Positions 19,290 through 28,291 are shown, counted from the stretch's first letter. The stretch: DNA of 64,000 bases from Euglena gracilis (GCA_039621445.1 CP154956.1:5330170-5394169); one strand, 5' to 3'. The notes: generated by a model from the letters alone, not told the origin. Numbers and translations: made by a program.

Positions 19290-20307
19290 ATCCTAAATAA
19301 ATTTGCCCCGACAAAGGTAGTAGACCAATCTTTTTTGGCCCAATCCCTGCAAAACTATTTGGACAGTTCCCAACACCATTGATGGATCGATTTCCCACTT
19401 CTCCAAGAAATGATTGGTGTCAAATGCTGTTAAACATTTTACCATAAGGTAATGCTCCCATTCCTTGGACAACAATAAAAACGGCATACCGTGTTTTGAT
19501 TATTTCGTGCTTTGTGATTCTCCAGAAACATACATCATTTTCACGTTGTTGTATGTGAAGAGGGGTAAGACTATTTCCTTGCAAGGTTTTAGGCACACAA
19601 AGCTTTTTGGGAATCAAAACTTTAGGACCCTGCGGAGGTTTGGGAAACTGGCGAGGCCTCAATGGAGCCCCGGGCACATTGGTCCACCAATTCTACCCTG
19701 GCGATCCCATTCCTTGTCAAGCCCACATTTGAGGAAGGAAATGAAAGCCAATGCACGCAATCGAATCATATTCGGAGGCAGCCGATCTGGCACTTATCAC
19801 GTACACTGGCTTGGGACTGTGAGGAATTTCAAAAAAGGAAATGGCATTTCTTTTCGAAAGTCCTGAGTCCTCGGACCGAAAGCGTCCAAAAATAGATTTT
19901 GTTCGCCTGGGAATGAAACTCAGGACTACAATTAGGGTGCCTGGCACAGGTGTCCAAACGGACGCGAGGCACACACGGCACACACCACAGCATGTGTTTT
20001 TGGGGACCGCCTTAGGGCTTCTCACCAACGTGGGGTGTTGGGGATACCTCAAGGGCAGATGGGGAGAAACTCAAGCTCTTGTGCCGTTCATGTTGTCCTC
20101 AGGGCGGAGAGATGGTGACGGCATCCGCGGCAAATCGGAAACATTTTTTTGATTCTTGAGGGAGGAGCGAGAAATCTCGGCTGAAGGAAGCATGTGAGGG
20201 TACTTCACGCCCTGTGTGCAGGGCAAAAAAAATTCCGCACATTTTCTGCCAACGTGCTGTGTGTTCCATTTGTTGACTGAAACCCCAGGGTTAAAGGCTC
20301 TTTTCAA
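19290..20307 (-). pseudogene. Long decayed frame (both strands open)
   Basis: One minus frame runs from ATG 20307 to 19420 with only three internal stops (one TGA near 20,071; two stops near 19,717 and 19,700), far fewer than chance. It reads SVNKWNTQHVGRKCAEFFLP, RRTKSIFGRFRSEDSGLSKR and RENDVCFWRITKHEIIKTRY. A second minus frame follows (KEWEHYLMVKCLTAFDTNHF). The plus strand is open too: 133 codons at 19465-19866 overlapping 104 codons at 19841-20152. One strand is probably a decayed gene, possibly of a mobile element, but I cannot choose. Confidence 0.38.
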
Positions 20308-20347
20308 ATCATTCTTCCACGGATAATTGGCTCAAATTTTTTATGCT

Positions 20348-20572
20348 TCAGGTGCTAAAAAAAGCTTTTTTCACTGACTCAACTGCCGACGCTGGAATTT
20401 GAACCCGGATGTCAGGTCCCTTTGCCAGGCCTCGCTTTTTAAAATTTAATAATATGGCCTTGTGCAATTGTACAAGGGCGTCAACAGCACCCCATTTTTG
20501 ACGCAGTTGCACATAAACGTCAAATTGAAATCTTGTTGACTCATTTATGCGATTGCGCAACTGCTTCAACAA
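20348..20572 (-). CDS. Possible small protein, 74 codons
   Basis: Reads MLKQLRNRINESTRFQFDVY, VQLRQKWGAVDALVQLHKAI, LLNFKKRGLAKGPDIRVQIP and ends KKAFFST. It is basic and helix-forming with natural composition. No splice or promoter signals were assigned and no family is recognised. Confidence 0.4.
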   Translation of the reverse strand: MLKQLRNRINESTRFQFDVYVQLRQKWGAVDALVQLHKAILLNFKKRGLAKGPDIRVQIPASAVESVKKAFFST

Positions 20573-20717
20573 GATTTCAAACTGTTGAAGTGGGGTAGAG
20601 TTTAGGGCTCGGCCTCACCTGCCCAGATCGATCCCATTCACCCTTTTCAACACAAAAAAGCACTCATTTGCAACTGTCACAAAATTGAAGGGGTGACACT
20701 GTGACTTACACAGACAG

Positions 20718-20951
20718 ATGTCACATTTTCACGACGAAGGTGGATTAAAACCTCCTTCGCACACTTTACACCTCATGCAATTCGACACTTTTCACTCTGC
20801 TCTTGCCTCAAAAATCCCTTTTGTTAAGTTTTCAAAAACATTTGCGCAAGTGCATGAGTGCATTGCACAAATGAACTTCGCATATGCTACCAGGTGTCAC
20901 AGGGGCTCAAGAAAAGGAGGCTGCTCGTGCTTTCCTGACCCCAAGAAATGA
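20718..20951 (+). CDS. Possible small protein, 77 codons
   Basis: Plus frame reads GGLKPPSHTLHLMQFDTFHS, ALASKIPFVKFSKTFAQVHE and CIAQMNFAYATRCHRG, with a cysteine-rich C-terminus (GGCSCFPDPKK). A minus frame overlaps its 3' part (20897-21100, TSRTHLAVGTQETWVTNPG). Strand undecided. Confidence 0.3.
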   Translation: MSHFHDEGGLKPPSHTLHLMQFDTFHSALASKIPFVKFSKTFAQVHECIAQMNFAYATRCHRGSRKGGCSCFPDPKK

Positions 20952-21361
20952 GAAACTTGCCCAGGAAACAACGTAAGTCCTGGGTTTGTCACCCACGTCT
21001 CCTGTGTCCCAACGGCCAGATGTGTTCTGGAGGTTGTGCATAGACCCACCCCTTCGTCTGTTTCTCTGAATCCCTTTAGGGGTTTCATCTCACACAACAA
21101 ATATCGGAGGTGGAAAAGCGGTGTTAGATAATTATATCATTTGTGGTTGATGGGGAGGAAGAACACAGCAAGGATGCCACCAGGAGCACCTGGTGGGGGG
21201 CAATAGTTTAGGGCTGCCGCATATTTTCAGAAATCTCCTTATCAAAAATAAATAAATAACCTCAAATTGAGTTGAATGCAAATAAATGGGGGAAGCAGCC
21301 GACCGTCAACTGGCTTGTCTTTTCCCAATACCTGGACAACAGCATTGGTCAAATCAGACAA

Positions 21362-21482
21362 TACCCCCCCCCCCCCGGGAAACTGTCACCTGACAGGTTG
21401 GCCGGTACCGGGGACCCTGACAGTTTCCCGGGCGGGACCCTGACAGGTTCTCGGGCATGCCAGTTTCCCGGGGGGGGGGGGT
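21362..21482. mobile_element. C-run/G-run TIR element (CTGACAGGTTGGCC family)
   Basis: Left end TACCCCCC... then CCCGGGAAACTGTCACC; right end CCAGTTTCCCGGGGG... then GTAG. The interior is made of repeated CCTGACAGGTTGG and GACCCTGACAGTTTCCC strings, themselves quasi-palindromic. A longer copy lies at 24,899-25,064 and a decayed one at 36.9-37.1 kb. No coding capacity. Confidence 0.75.
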
Positions 21483-21554
21483 AGGTATGGAAGAAACCTT
21501 CTGATGAAAATTTTTGGAAGTCATCCCGACCAGGGCGGGAAAGGGCCCCCGCCA

Positions 21555-21713
21555 AGCAATGGCATGGCCGAGATGCGCCGGGCGCAGAAGGAGAAGCACA
21601 CGTCCTCCATGTTGGGCGTGAGGCCGAGGTGCCGGGCGCACAGCGGGAGGCAGCGGGAGAGGTCCGAACCGTAGTGGGCCACGAGGGCCTGCACGGCCGC
21701 CGGCGGGGGGCCG
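21555..21713 (-). CDS. GT31/Fringe-like glycosyltransferase, late catalytic exon
   Basis: After a CCACAG acceptor (21714-21719) the minus strand reads GPPPAAVQALVAHYGSDLSR, CLPLCARHLGLTPNMEDVCF and SFCARRISAMPL. In GT31 (Fringe/C1GalT) enzymes the segment near the end of the catalytic domain has the form P-(D/E)D-V-x-x-G/F-x-C, with an aspartate or glutamate implicated in catalysis. NMEDVCFSFC fits this, and its place after the GG-SR block at 22.7 kb fits too. The acceptor and codons are conserved in the paralogous block at 54.06-54.19 kb. The 3' splice donor is not evident. Confidence 0.6.
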
Positions 21714-21834
21714 CTGTGGTGTGGCCTGTTCCCCCGCCCAAGCTTCTTTGGAAGACCCCCGGGGGTCCCGCCCCCCACCCGGGCCATCACGGGATCCCCC
21801 CCCCCCGGGGGAGGCTGTCACTAAAAACTCACAA

Positions 21835-22008
21835 ACCCCCCCAAATAACACCCACCCCCCTTCGGGGGCCGATATCAAGCGCCGAAACCCCCCCTTGTTT
21901 TCCTTTGGTGTTCCATGTAAAAATAACACCCCCCCAAATAACGCCCCCCCCCCCCCGGGGCCCCAGCTCGGGTGCCCAAAACACACCAGGGGGGGGGGTA
22001 TTTGGGGA
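21835..22008. mobile_element. C-run/G-run TIR element (AAATAACACC family), reverse orientation
   Basis: CCCCCCCAAATAACACCCA, GGGGGCCGATATCAAGCGCC, CCTTTGGTGTTCCATGTA, AAATAACGCCCCC and GGTATTTGGGG are the reverse complement of the 9.2-9.4 kb copy. It separates two GT31-type exons of the minus-strand gene, so it is intronic if that gene is intact. Confidence 0.68.
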
Positions 22009-22387
22009 GTTTAAAGAAAGGTGGACTTTTTGACTCTGAGTCCCAGCCTCCAGGGCCAGGGGTGCTGCCCCAGGAGGCTGGGATGTGACCCAGCTGGTTC
22101 GTCATTTGCAATTGCGAGCCGATTCTTCGGTTATGTTTTCCGTTGTCACTTTTCGACAATTTCTGCCAACAGAATCCAGTATTTCTCCCCAAATTGAGGG
22201 TTGATGTCCGGGGGGGGGGGTCCGGCCAGCTGCGGGGCTGGACCTGGCTGGTGCCTGAAAACAGGCAAAAAAAATACTTCTGGGGAGCATTTTTAGCACA
22301 ATTTTGAGACAGGCATGGCTTTGGCACGAAGTGCCAAGAAATTTTCGGGAAAATTACTCCAATTATTTGTCTCAGAATACTGAGTGG

Positions 22388-22704
22388 CAGGGGGGGGGAT
22401 GCAACTTTGCCCTTCAAATTATGCAAGTCAAAAAAAAATGCAAAAAAAATGCAAAAAAATGCAAAAAATGCAACTTGCATGAAAACCTTGAGAAAAGCTG
22501 GAATATGACAGAGTTTTGCTGCCTAAAATAAAAAAAGAATTCCAGGGCAAAATATTTTATGCAAAAAAAACGTAAAAAAATGCAAAAAATCCAAACATAT
22601 GCCAACCAACTGCAAATTTTTTAATGCAAAAAATGCAAATTTCGGGAAAACCTGATTATGCAAAAAAAAATGCAAATTATGCAAGTTGCATTTCCCCCCC
22701 CCTG
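22388..22704. mobile_element. hAT-like element with exact 8-bp target duplication
   Basis: Ends CAGGGGGGGGGATGCAACTT and AAGTTGCATTTCCCCCCCCC then TG are inverted repeats starting CAGGGG. The flanking octamers are identical: CTGAGTGG at 22380-22387 and 22705-22712. The interior is a run of TGCAAAAAA-type repeats with AAATTATGCAAG subterminal motifs at both ends. It has no transposase. The right duplication overlaps the last codons of the GT31 exon, so the insertion was in or directly beside coding sequence. Confidence 0.88.
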
Positions 22705-22850
22705 CTGAGTGGCCTCCGGCATCCACAGCAGCCCCTCCCGGGACCAGAGGGACGGTGGCCCCCCGCTGACGAAGGGGATGTGCTGCGAGGACGGCCGGTT
22801 GGGGTACCTCCTCGTGGGGTAGATGGGGGACCACCAGGCTTTGCCCCGAA
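22705..22850 (-). CDS. GT31/Fringe-like glycosyltransferase, GG-SR exon
   Basis: The minus strand reads WWSPIYPTRRYPNRPSSQHI, PFVSGGPPSLWSREGLLWMP and EATQ. In Fringe-type GT31 enzymes the segment F-A-x-GG-A-G-x-x-x-S-R lies between the DDD site and the late ED-V segment. PFVSGG-x(5)-SREGLL matches that layout, although the usual AG after GG is PP here. The exon ends exactly at the hAT-like insertion (22388-22704). The upstream border is unclear because two other minus frames are open from 22,850 to 22,960. Confidence 0.6.
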
Positions 22851-23140
22851 GAAGGGTTTGGGGGGGCAGGAACGGAGAACGATCAGGCGAGGGGAGGGAA
22901 CTGTCTGGCCGAGCTGCGCAGGAAAGCCAGGTGGGGGTCGATACCCCCCAATGGAACATCGCAAGGCTGGAATTTGACGGTTGAATTTAACGGTTGGAAT
23001 TTGGCGTCAGGTCAGATTAGTTTGCATATTGTGTGCCTCACCTGAATTCTGAAAAAAATCTTCACGCAGTAACACCGCCAAAACGAAACAGCCAAAACCA
23101 ACCTCAACAATTCAAAAAGCACCCTCTTTTTCTGAACTAG

Positions 23141-23344
23141 CTACCCCCACCAGGGATGAACGGGAGTCCTGGAACCTGGAAAACACATGGAGTCCTGGAA
23201 GACCCCCAACCCGTTCTGTTTTTCCAGCGCGCCGATTCCTAAGTCAAAGTTTTCCTTTGCCGTTGGAGCTGCCAAGGGAATTTTCCCGTATTGCATATGG
23301 AGCCTAAAAGCAACGTTCTCGTTCCAGGCTGCATCTCCGGCCAC
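23141..23344 (-). CDS. Possible small reading frame, 67 codons, containing a dispersed repeat
   Basis: Reads MAGDAAWNENVAFRLHMQYG then KIPLAAPTAKENFDLGIGAL. Part of it resembles the plus strand at 28,390-28,450 (AAAGGAGAACTTTGACC, ATCGGCGC), so it may be repeat-derived and not a gene. Confidence 0.25.
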   Translation of the reverse strand: MAGDAAWNENVAFRLHMQYGKIPLAAPTAKENFDLGIGALEKQNGLGVFQDSMCFPGSRTPVHPWWG

Positions 23345-23436
23345 TCCTAAACAGCGCAGGGAGGGGGTCGCCCAACCTCTGCAGTGTGGGGCAGCCTAAC
23401 CATCGCCCCTAACACATACCTTAGCGACCGCCGGGG

Positions 23437-23725
23437 GTGGGGGGTCACTCTCCACTCCGAAAAAACCAGTCAGTCACTTTTTCCGAAAAAACCAGTCAGT
23501 CGCTTTACTCCCCCCCCCGGGGGGGATCGGCCACTCTTCAGGAGGCAACGAAAATTTGCCAAAAAAAAAACTCAAAAATCCAAAAAATTTCCAGCGCCTC
23601 CGGCGCCAGGCCGGTCACTTTTTCATTTTCGGGCCTGCCCCACCCCCCGGGGGCTCTTGGCCAAAAAACCAGTCAGTCACTCTGAAAAAGCCAGTCAGTC
23701 ACCCCCCCCCTGGGGGTGGGGTAGG
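23437..23725. repeat. CCAGTCAGTCAC dispersed repeat cluster
   Basis: AAAAACCAGTCAGTCACTTT occurs four times (near 23,463, 23,487, 23,665 and 23,688), separated by C-runs and the hairpin GGCGCCTCCGGCGCC-type sequence near 23,592. The same motif recurs at 36.1-36.9 kb. Confidence 0.7.
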
Positions 23726-23882
23726 ACAGGTGTTAAGCAATGGTATGGCCCCAAATTACAAGGTGCTTAAAGAAACGTTGGGGGACAACCCCCATGTCAT
23801 GTGGAACTAGTCTTTGCCAACGCGGCGTCTGACTTTTTATCGATGCCCTGGATTGCCATTAAAAAAAAAAACAGAAGAACAG

Positions 23883-24045
23883 AAACAGAAGAAGAAGAAG
23901 AAGAAGAAGAAGAAGAAGAAGAAGAAGAAGAAGAAGAAGAAGAAGAAGAAGAAGAAGAAGAAGAAGAAGAAGAAGAAGAAGAAGAAGAAGAAGAAGAAGA
24001 AGAAGAAGAAGAAGAAGAAGAAAGAAGAAGAAGAAGAAGAAGAAT
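23883..24045. repeat. (GAA)n microsatellite
   Basis: About 160 bp of GAA repeat, a purine-only strand that can form triplex DNA. It gives poly-E, poly-K and poly-R frames that are artefacts. Confidence 0.97.
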
Positions 24046-24130
24046 AGAAAGAAGAATAAAAGACTCCTTTTTCTGTTTGATCGAAGGTGAGAATCAAAGC
24101 CAAAGGCTGGTGGGATAGCGACCGTAGTGT

Positions 24131-24385
24131 TTGCGCACTTTTCTTTCACCTCACCCCACCTTGTCTCAGAACCAGAAAGGATTTGTTAGAACTGGGGGTG
24201 TGCTAAGACAAGTGGGGCCAACTTGGCTGAAAAAGACCAAAAAAGCGAAAAAATTCCTTCATTTCTGTGGGCCGTTGTTCAACCTGAAAAGCCTCAAAGC
24301 AAAAGTTGAGGTTCAGAAGTTTTATCAACATCAAAATTTTCGAGATATTTCTATGAAAAGAGACGAGTGCTTTCCAAGAAAATGA
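24131..24385 (+). CDS. Possible small reading frame, 84 codons
   Basis: Plus frame includes GFVRTGGVLRQVGPTWLKKT and HFCGPLFNLKSLKAKVEVQK. It is basic and could be translated, but it lies between exons of the minus-strand GT31 gene and would be on the antisense strand of an intron. Weak. Confidence 0.25.
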   Translation: MRTFLSPHPTLSQNQKGFVRTGGVLRQVGPTWLKKTKKAKKFLHFCGPLFNLKSLKAKVEVQKFYQHQNFRDISMKRDECFPRK

Positions 24386-24734
24386 CCTTTAAAAAGGAAG
24401 AACCAGGAGAAGTGGTGCTTAGGAGGGGAGGTAGAGTTGTGCACGTATGTGTGTTGTGTTGTGCAAATGCACACTCTCAGGTTTGCAAATACCTTCCCTA
24501 CCCTTATCGTTTTATTAGAAAATATCGACGAGCACCGGGGGTGATGCTTAGCCACAATATTGACAAGGAAGGGTGCTCAGACAAGGAAAGGAGATTGGTT
24601 TGTGTGTATATTTGTTGTGTGTGCGCGCGCGTGTGCGTGTGTGTCGTGTCGTGCTGCGTTGTCTGGTTGTGTGCGAACGCACACGTGACGGTTTGCAAAT
24701 AACAGCCAACAACAGGGGGAGGGGGACAGCAGCC

Positions 24735-24846
24735 TTTGCACGCAGCGCCAGCTGCTCCATCCGGTGGGGGAACACGTAATTGTCCTCCCAGCAGCGGACG
24801 TACCAGTCATAGCCCCCGTAGTGGCGGGCTACGTGGCCCCAGATCC
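24735..24846 (-). CDS. GT31/Fringe-like glycosyltransferase, metal-binding exon
   Basis: After a CCCCGGTAG acceptor (24847-24855) the minus strand reads IWGHVARHYGGYDWYVRCWE then DNYVFPHRMEQLALRAKA. In Fringe the metal-binding site reads WF-C-H-V-DDDNYV. YDWYVRCW-EDNYVF aligns with it, keeping the last D, N, Y and V while the first two acidic positions are W and E. The helix after it (PHRMEQLALRAK) matches the usual L-x-x-L that follows. This is the strongest family signal in the window. The 3' donor is not obvious: GCAAAG is followed by GC, not GT. Confidence 0.68.
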
Positions 24847-24898
24847 CTACCGGGGCGGCGCCATGGGGGCAACCCCAAATTCCCCGACCCCGGCCCAC

Positions 24899-25064
24899 CT
24901 ACCCCCCCCCCCCCCGGGAAACTGTCACCTGACAGGTTGGCCAGTACCGGGGACCTGACAACTTCCTATACTGACAGGTTGGCCGGTACCGGGGACCCTG
25001 ACAGTTTCCTGGGCGGGACCCTGACAGGTTCTCGGGCATGACAGTTTCCCGGGGGGGGGGGGTA
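24899..25064. mobile_element. C-run/G-run TIR element (CTGACAGGTTGGCC family), longer copy
   Basis: Left end TACCCCCC... then CGGGAAACTGTCACCTGAC; right end CATGACAGTTTCCCGGGG... then GGTACC. It holds three CCTGACAGGTTGGCC-type units against two in the 21.4-kb copy. On the minus strand it opens with GGTACCCC and closes with GGGTAG|GTGGG directly upstream of the GT31 metal-binding exon. Confidence 0.75.
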
Positions 25065-25139
25065 CCAACAATATATTATACATATCGTCGTTATAATTAT
25101 ATGCACAATGATATGCACATATTTTGCACATGCATGCAT

Positions 25140-25426
25140 GCATGTTAAAAATTATCCATACAGTCGTATCTGTGTGACTCCCGTGTTTGCAACATTAAAT
25201 ACAGCATATAAATACACATATAAATACACATACATTCATGCAGGATCAAATGTGAAATGCTTTCAAATTCTCGAAATTTGTGGATAAATGCGAACTCTGG
25301 CTCTCTTCTTCTGGGGCAAGGGGTCCCACCCATGTGACTGGGACCCCTAGGGGCCCAGAATTTTGGGCAGCCCTTCAGTTTGGCGGAGAGGGTGTTTTTG
25401 CGCGGGGGGTTAACAATCCACAGCAC
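25140..25426 (-). CDS. Possible reading frame, weak
   Basis: The minus frame of 93 codons includes RRREPEFAFIHKFREFESIS. Part of the frame is ATAC-type low-complexity sequence near 25,200. Only the central portion looks like protein. Confidence 0.2.
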
Positions 25427-25462
25427 AACCTACAATGCAGGTTGGGTTCAGGCACCCCCGTC

Positions 25463-25730
25463 TTGTTTGCAGGTTGGTGGGCAGCAGAAAGCTAAACCCA
25501 CCCATATCGATGTGGACCTCCCTTCCTTTGTCCAACAACCGTTATCTCTGTCCTCCAATGGGGGGGGGAAGGGGGCAGTTGATGGGCATTGGGGGTGTAT
25601 GCAGGGTTGTGTCGCACCCCCTGAGGGTCCCCATACTACCCCCTCCCCCCCAAACAGTGCGTTTCAGGGTTGCGAGTGGAATCAAAGGAAAATGTGGACA
25701 GATTGGGCGTTCCAAAAGGCTTCATGTTAG
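25463..25730 (+). CDS. Possible terminal exon, unrecognised
   Basis: Plus strand reads AKPTHIDVDLPSFVQQPLSL, then WGCMQGCVAPPEGPHTTPSP and FQGCEWNQRKMWTDWAFQKA, ending at a TAG. It contains a G-run in the middle that may mark an insertion. Natural composition; family unknown. Confidence 0.33.
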
Positions 25731-25811
25731 GTGGATATTCGAGATCTGTTGAACACATTGACTTATTTCAAAAATGAACGCCCAGAAACTACCCCACAAA
25801 CGGTCCACAAC

Positions 25812-26075
25812 CAGGCTTCTTTTTGCCAACCCCTATGGGGGGGTGCCCATAATAGCCCCCCCCCCCCGGGGGGGGGTTGGACCCCGGTGCCTGCCGACCA
25901 AGCCGATTTTCGCTTGAAAATGGCCTTTTTCGGACTCCTTGCAGGGTCGGTGCGGGGGATGTGCTAGAGCACAACCCACCACACCAAAACCCTCCGGTGC
26001 TCGACCCCCTGCCTTCCCATAGGACCCACCCACCCTCGGGGGGGGGGGGGGGCACTTCCTGAAAAAAGAAGCCTG
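25812..26075. mobile_element. hAT-like MITE (CAGGCTTCTT family)
   Basis: Ends CAGGCTTCTTTTTGCC and GAAAAAAGAAGCCTG. Flanks TCCACAAC (25804-25811) and CCCCCAAC (26076-26083) agree at 6 of 8 bases. The body is collinear with the 10.1-kb element (GTGCCTGCCGACCAAGCC, GAAAATGGCC, GGTGCTCGACC). Confidence 0.7.
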
Positions 26076-26201
26076 CCCCCAACATATAGGTGGTCAGCGG
26101 CAAAATAGGGGAGATGGAGATCTCCAGAGGGCACATTTGGTGTGGAAACAGGGGTCACGGCGCTCTCACCTCTCGAGAGAATCAGCCCATCCCCGCAGGG
26201 T

Positions 26202-26632
26202 AAACCCCCCCAAAAATAAGACCTGGGTCTGATTTTTGGGTCCGTTGCTGGAAGCCTCCAGGGGGGGGGGGGGGTCTTATTTTGGGTTTTTTTCTTGACC
26301 GACCCAGGGCCGAAAAAATCACCATTTTTCTGGTTCCCAAGAGCACTAAAAATTTTCCTTCGGCTCTTCACGCCATGTGTAAATTGGTGTAAATTGACAT
26401 TTACCATGCTTTTTGCACTTCAAAACTCTGAAATTTTTTGAAATTGCATCATTTTTGTGCATGAAATTGGGGATTTTGGTATTTTTTGGGGAAAAAATGC
26501 CGTCCTCGGCGCTTCGCGCCGTCAGGGGGGGGGGTCTTACTTATGGGGGGGGTCTTATTCTTTGATTTTTGCTCGATCGGGCCAAGGGGGGTTTTATTTT
26601 GGGGGGGGGTCTTATTTTTGGGGGGGGGGTTA
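26202..26632. mobile_element. C-run/G-run TIR element (AAAATAAGACC family), long copy
   Basis: Left end TAAACCCCCCC then AAAAATAAGACC; right end GGTCTTATTTTTGGGGG... then TTA, followed by GGTGG. The interior includes TTTGGGTCCGTTGCTGG, a CGGCGCTTCGCGCCG hairpin near 26,507 and several internal GGGTCTTATTTT copies that look like nested or tandem ends. Left flank GCAGGGTAAAC and right flank GTTAGGTGG place GT and AG at the two ends. Confidence 0.68.
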
Positions 26633-26904
26633 GGTGGTGATATCTGCGGTGTATCACAAAGACCCCAGCTCCCATTTCCATATTTTTTCCATCAATAGCG
26701 AATTGATTGTGTGATGGTGATGGTGATGGTTGGTGGTGGTGACACTTGTTTGTGCCTTGCAAAATTGCGAACAACCTTTGAGGAGTATTTCCTTTCTCTG
26801 ACCCCTCCCATATGTCCAGATCAATTTAAATCAATTTTTTTTTGAGTTTTATCTTTTTCTCTTGAAGTTTTCTATTTTTCATGTTTTTTTGTGTGGGCAG
26901 GTTC

Positions 26905-27106
26905 AGCGAGGGGTCCAGCTCAGGGTTCGAGTGCCATTTGGGAACGTTTGGGAGAGGGGGCCGCTGGCGGCCTTGGGTGGCAGCGTCCAGCGGCGCCCCG
27001 GCCTTCGCCATGCGGCGGGTCAGCCCGGCCTCGTCCTCCAGCATGTGGGTCACAAGGGGGTGCGCCGCGGTGCCGGTACCCTCGCCTCCAACCATCCGCG
27101 GTACCA
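26905..27106 (-). CDS. GT31-like gene, internal exon candidate
   Basis: After a CTCCACAG acceptor (27107-27114) the minus strand reads GEGTGTAAHPLVTHMLEDEA, GLTRRMAKAGAPLDAATQGR and PLPNVPKWHSNPELDPSLNL. Composition is clearly coding. It lies between the N-terminal and metal-binding GT31 blocks, where Fringe-type enzymes have a variable segment before the DDD site. No diagnostic motif is present, so membership rests on position and strand. Confidence 0.5.
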
Positions 27107-27423
27107 CTGTGGAGGCGCCAACAGAGCGCCAAACGGAGTGCAGCACCGGATGGCAGAACTATGCCGCATGGAATGAACAATGCTCCCAAATGCACCTGGA
27201 AAAGAAACACAGCACATTGCAGCAGAAACTATTTTTTTACATTTGTTTTGTGCATATTAATATCTTCCCCCGTGCCCAACAAACGCTTCATACATTGATA
27301 CCATGATGGGGGTCGCAAAGAGTGTGATTGTGGATCTCTGCAAAGCAGGAAATACGTTGCCAATAAATGGCTTGCTTCCTTCTCTTCTACTCTGGTTTGG
27401 GCGTTGGCGGGGGGAGTGGTAAC

Positions 27424-27612
27424 CTGCAGCCCAGAGGCCGGGGTATCCGCTGTACCACACCATGCCAGGGATGGTCCGGGCCCAGGTCTCACAGCTGGCC
27501 TCCAGCAGGTGGTGCAGCGTGGGGTACGTGACCCCGAAGTAGAAGAGCCGGGCCGCCCGCAGCGGTGGATGGCGGAGAGGGGGGCAGCATTGCCATGTCA
27601 CCAACGCAATGT
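27424..27612 (-). CDS. GT31-like gene, N-terminal catalytic exon
   Basis: The minus strand reads AARLFYFGVTYPTLHHLLEA, SCETWARTIPGMVWYSGYPG and LWAA, ending at CAG|GTTACC, a good 5' splice donor at 27423. GT31 enzymes begin with a beta-strand followed by a helix and a TW motif (x-R-x-x-A-I-R-x-TW), then a second strand. LFYFGVT...LEASCETWA...MVWYSG fits. The 5' boundary is unclear; the frame stays open to 27,652. No signal anchor was identified, so the Golgi-type N-terminus must be further upstream. Confidence 0.58.
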
Positions 27613-27736
27613 CCTGTTCGCTGACCTCTCCTCTTCCACTGTGCCACTTCATCGTTCATGTTCGTTGGTTTGCAATGTGCGCAACAAAAGGGGGGGCGAT
27701 CTTTCCCTTGTGGACGCATGATATTGTTAAGATTCT

Positions 27737-28291
27737 TCAGGATTTTTTTGAGATAAATTTTGGGTGGCCTTTCTGGACGTAATTTCCAGGTGGGAACGCT
27801 GTTATTGAGGTTGACCCCCCCCGGGGGCTTGCGACCTTCCTCAATGCCCAGAAGCCCACTGGGACAGCCCATGGCCGGAGTGTGGGGGCCGGGGGGGGGG
27901 AGCAGAGCGCAATTGGTGCTTTACCCGCCTCCAGTGCAACGCAAACCAACCACACGGGAGGGGAAGGGGGGCTGGGGGGGGGGGGCATCCAGCGCTGGCC
28001 CTGCTGGGGCTTGGGGGAAGGCTGGGCCTCGGGCAGGCCGGGGGTGACAGCTCCATCAGATATCGCCCGCAGCACCCCCTCTCGGGTCTCTCGGGGGGGG
28101 GGGGGGGCTAAGGTCAGTGAGTGCTTTGGGCAGGGGCTTTCCCTCGAAAAACAGAGTTGCATCTTTCTGTCATCTGTGACAAAGGTTTTCGCCAACTTTG
28201 ATTTTGTGATGGTCGATTCTGAGAACTGTTTTGCCGGAACGTGACAGCAATTTCGGCGGGGTTGGACAGCGACTTCCCCCGTTTTTGACAA
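27737..28291 (-). CDS. Long minus frame, possibly upstream exon
   Basis: Open for 184 codons, with a proline-rich centre from C-runs. More natural parts are PVWLVCVALEAGKAPIALCS and LRPWAVPVGFWALRKVASP. It could hold the stem of the GT31 gene, but the frame is biased by poly-G/poly-C and the call is weak. Confidence 0.25.
   Translation of the reverse strand: MSKTGEVAVQPRRNCCHVPAKQFSESTITKSKLAKTFVTDDRKMQLCFSRESPCPKHSLTLAPPPPRETREGVLRAISDGAVTPGLPEAQPSPKPQQGQRWMPPPPSPPSPPVWLVCVALEAGKAPIALCSPPPAPTLRPWAVPVGFWALRKVASPRGGSTSITAFPPGNYVQKGHPKFISKKS

Noticed and set aside
20375-20450. tRNA-like GGGTTCAAATTCC on the minus strand
   Set aside because: The T-arm does not pair and no acceptor stem or correctly spaced A-box exists.
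23801-24149. Poly-Glu, poly-Lys, poly-Leu and poly-Phe frames
   Set aside because: Produced by the GAA repeat.
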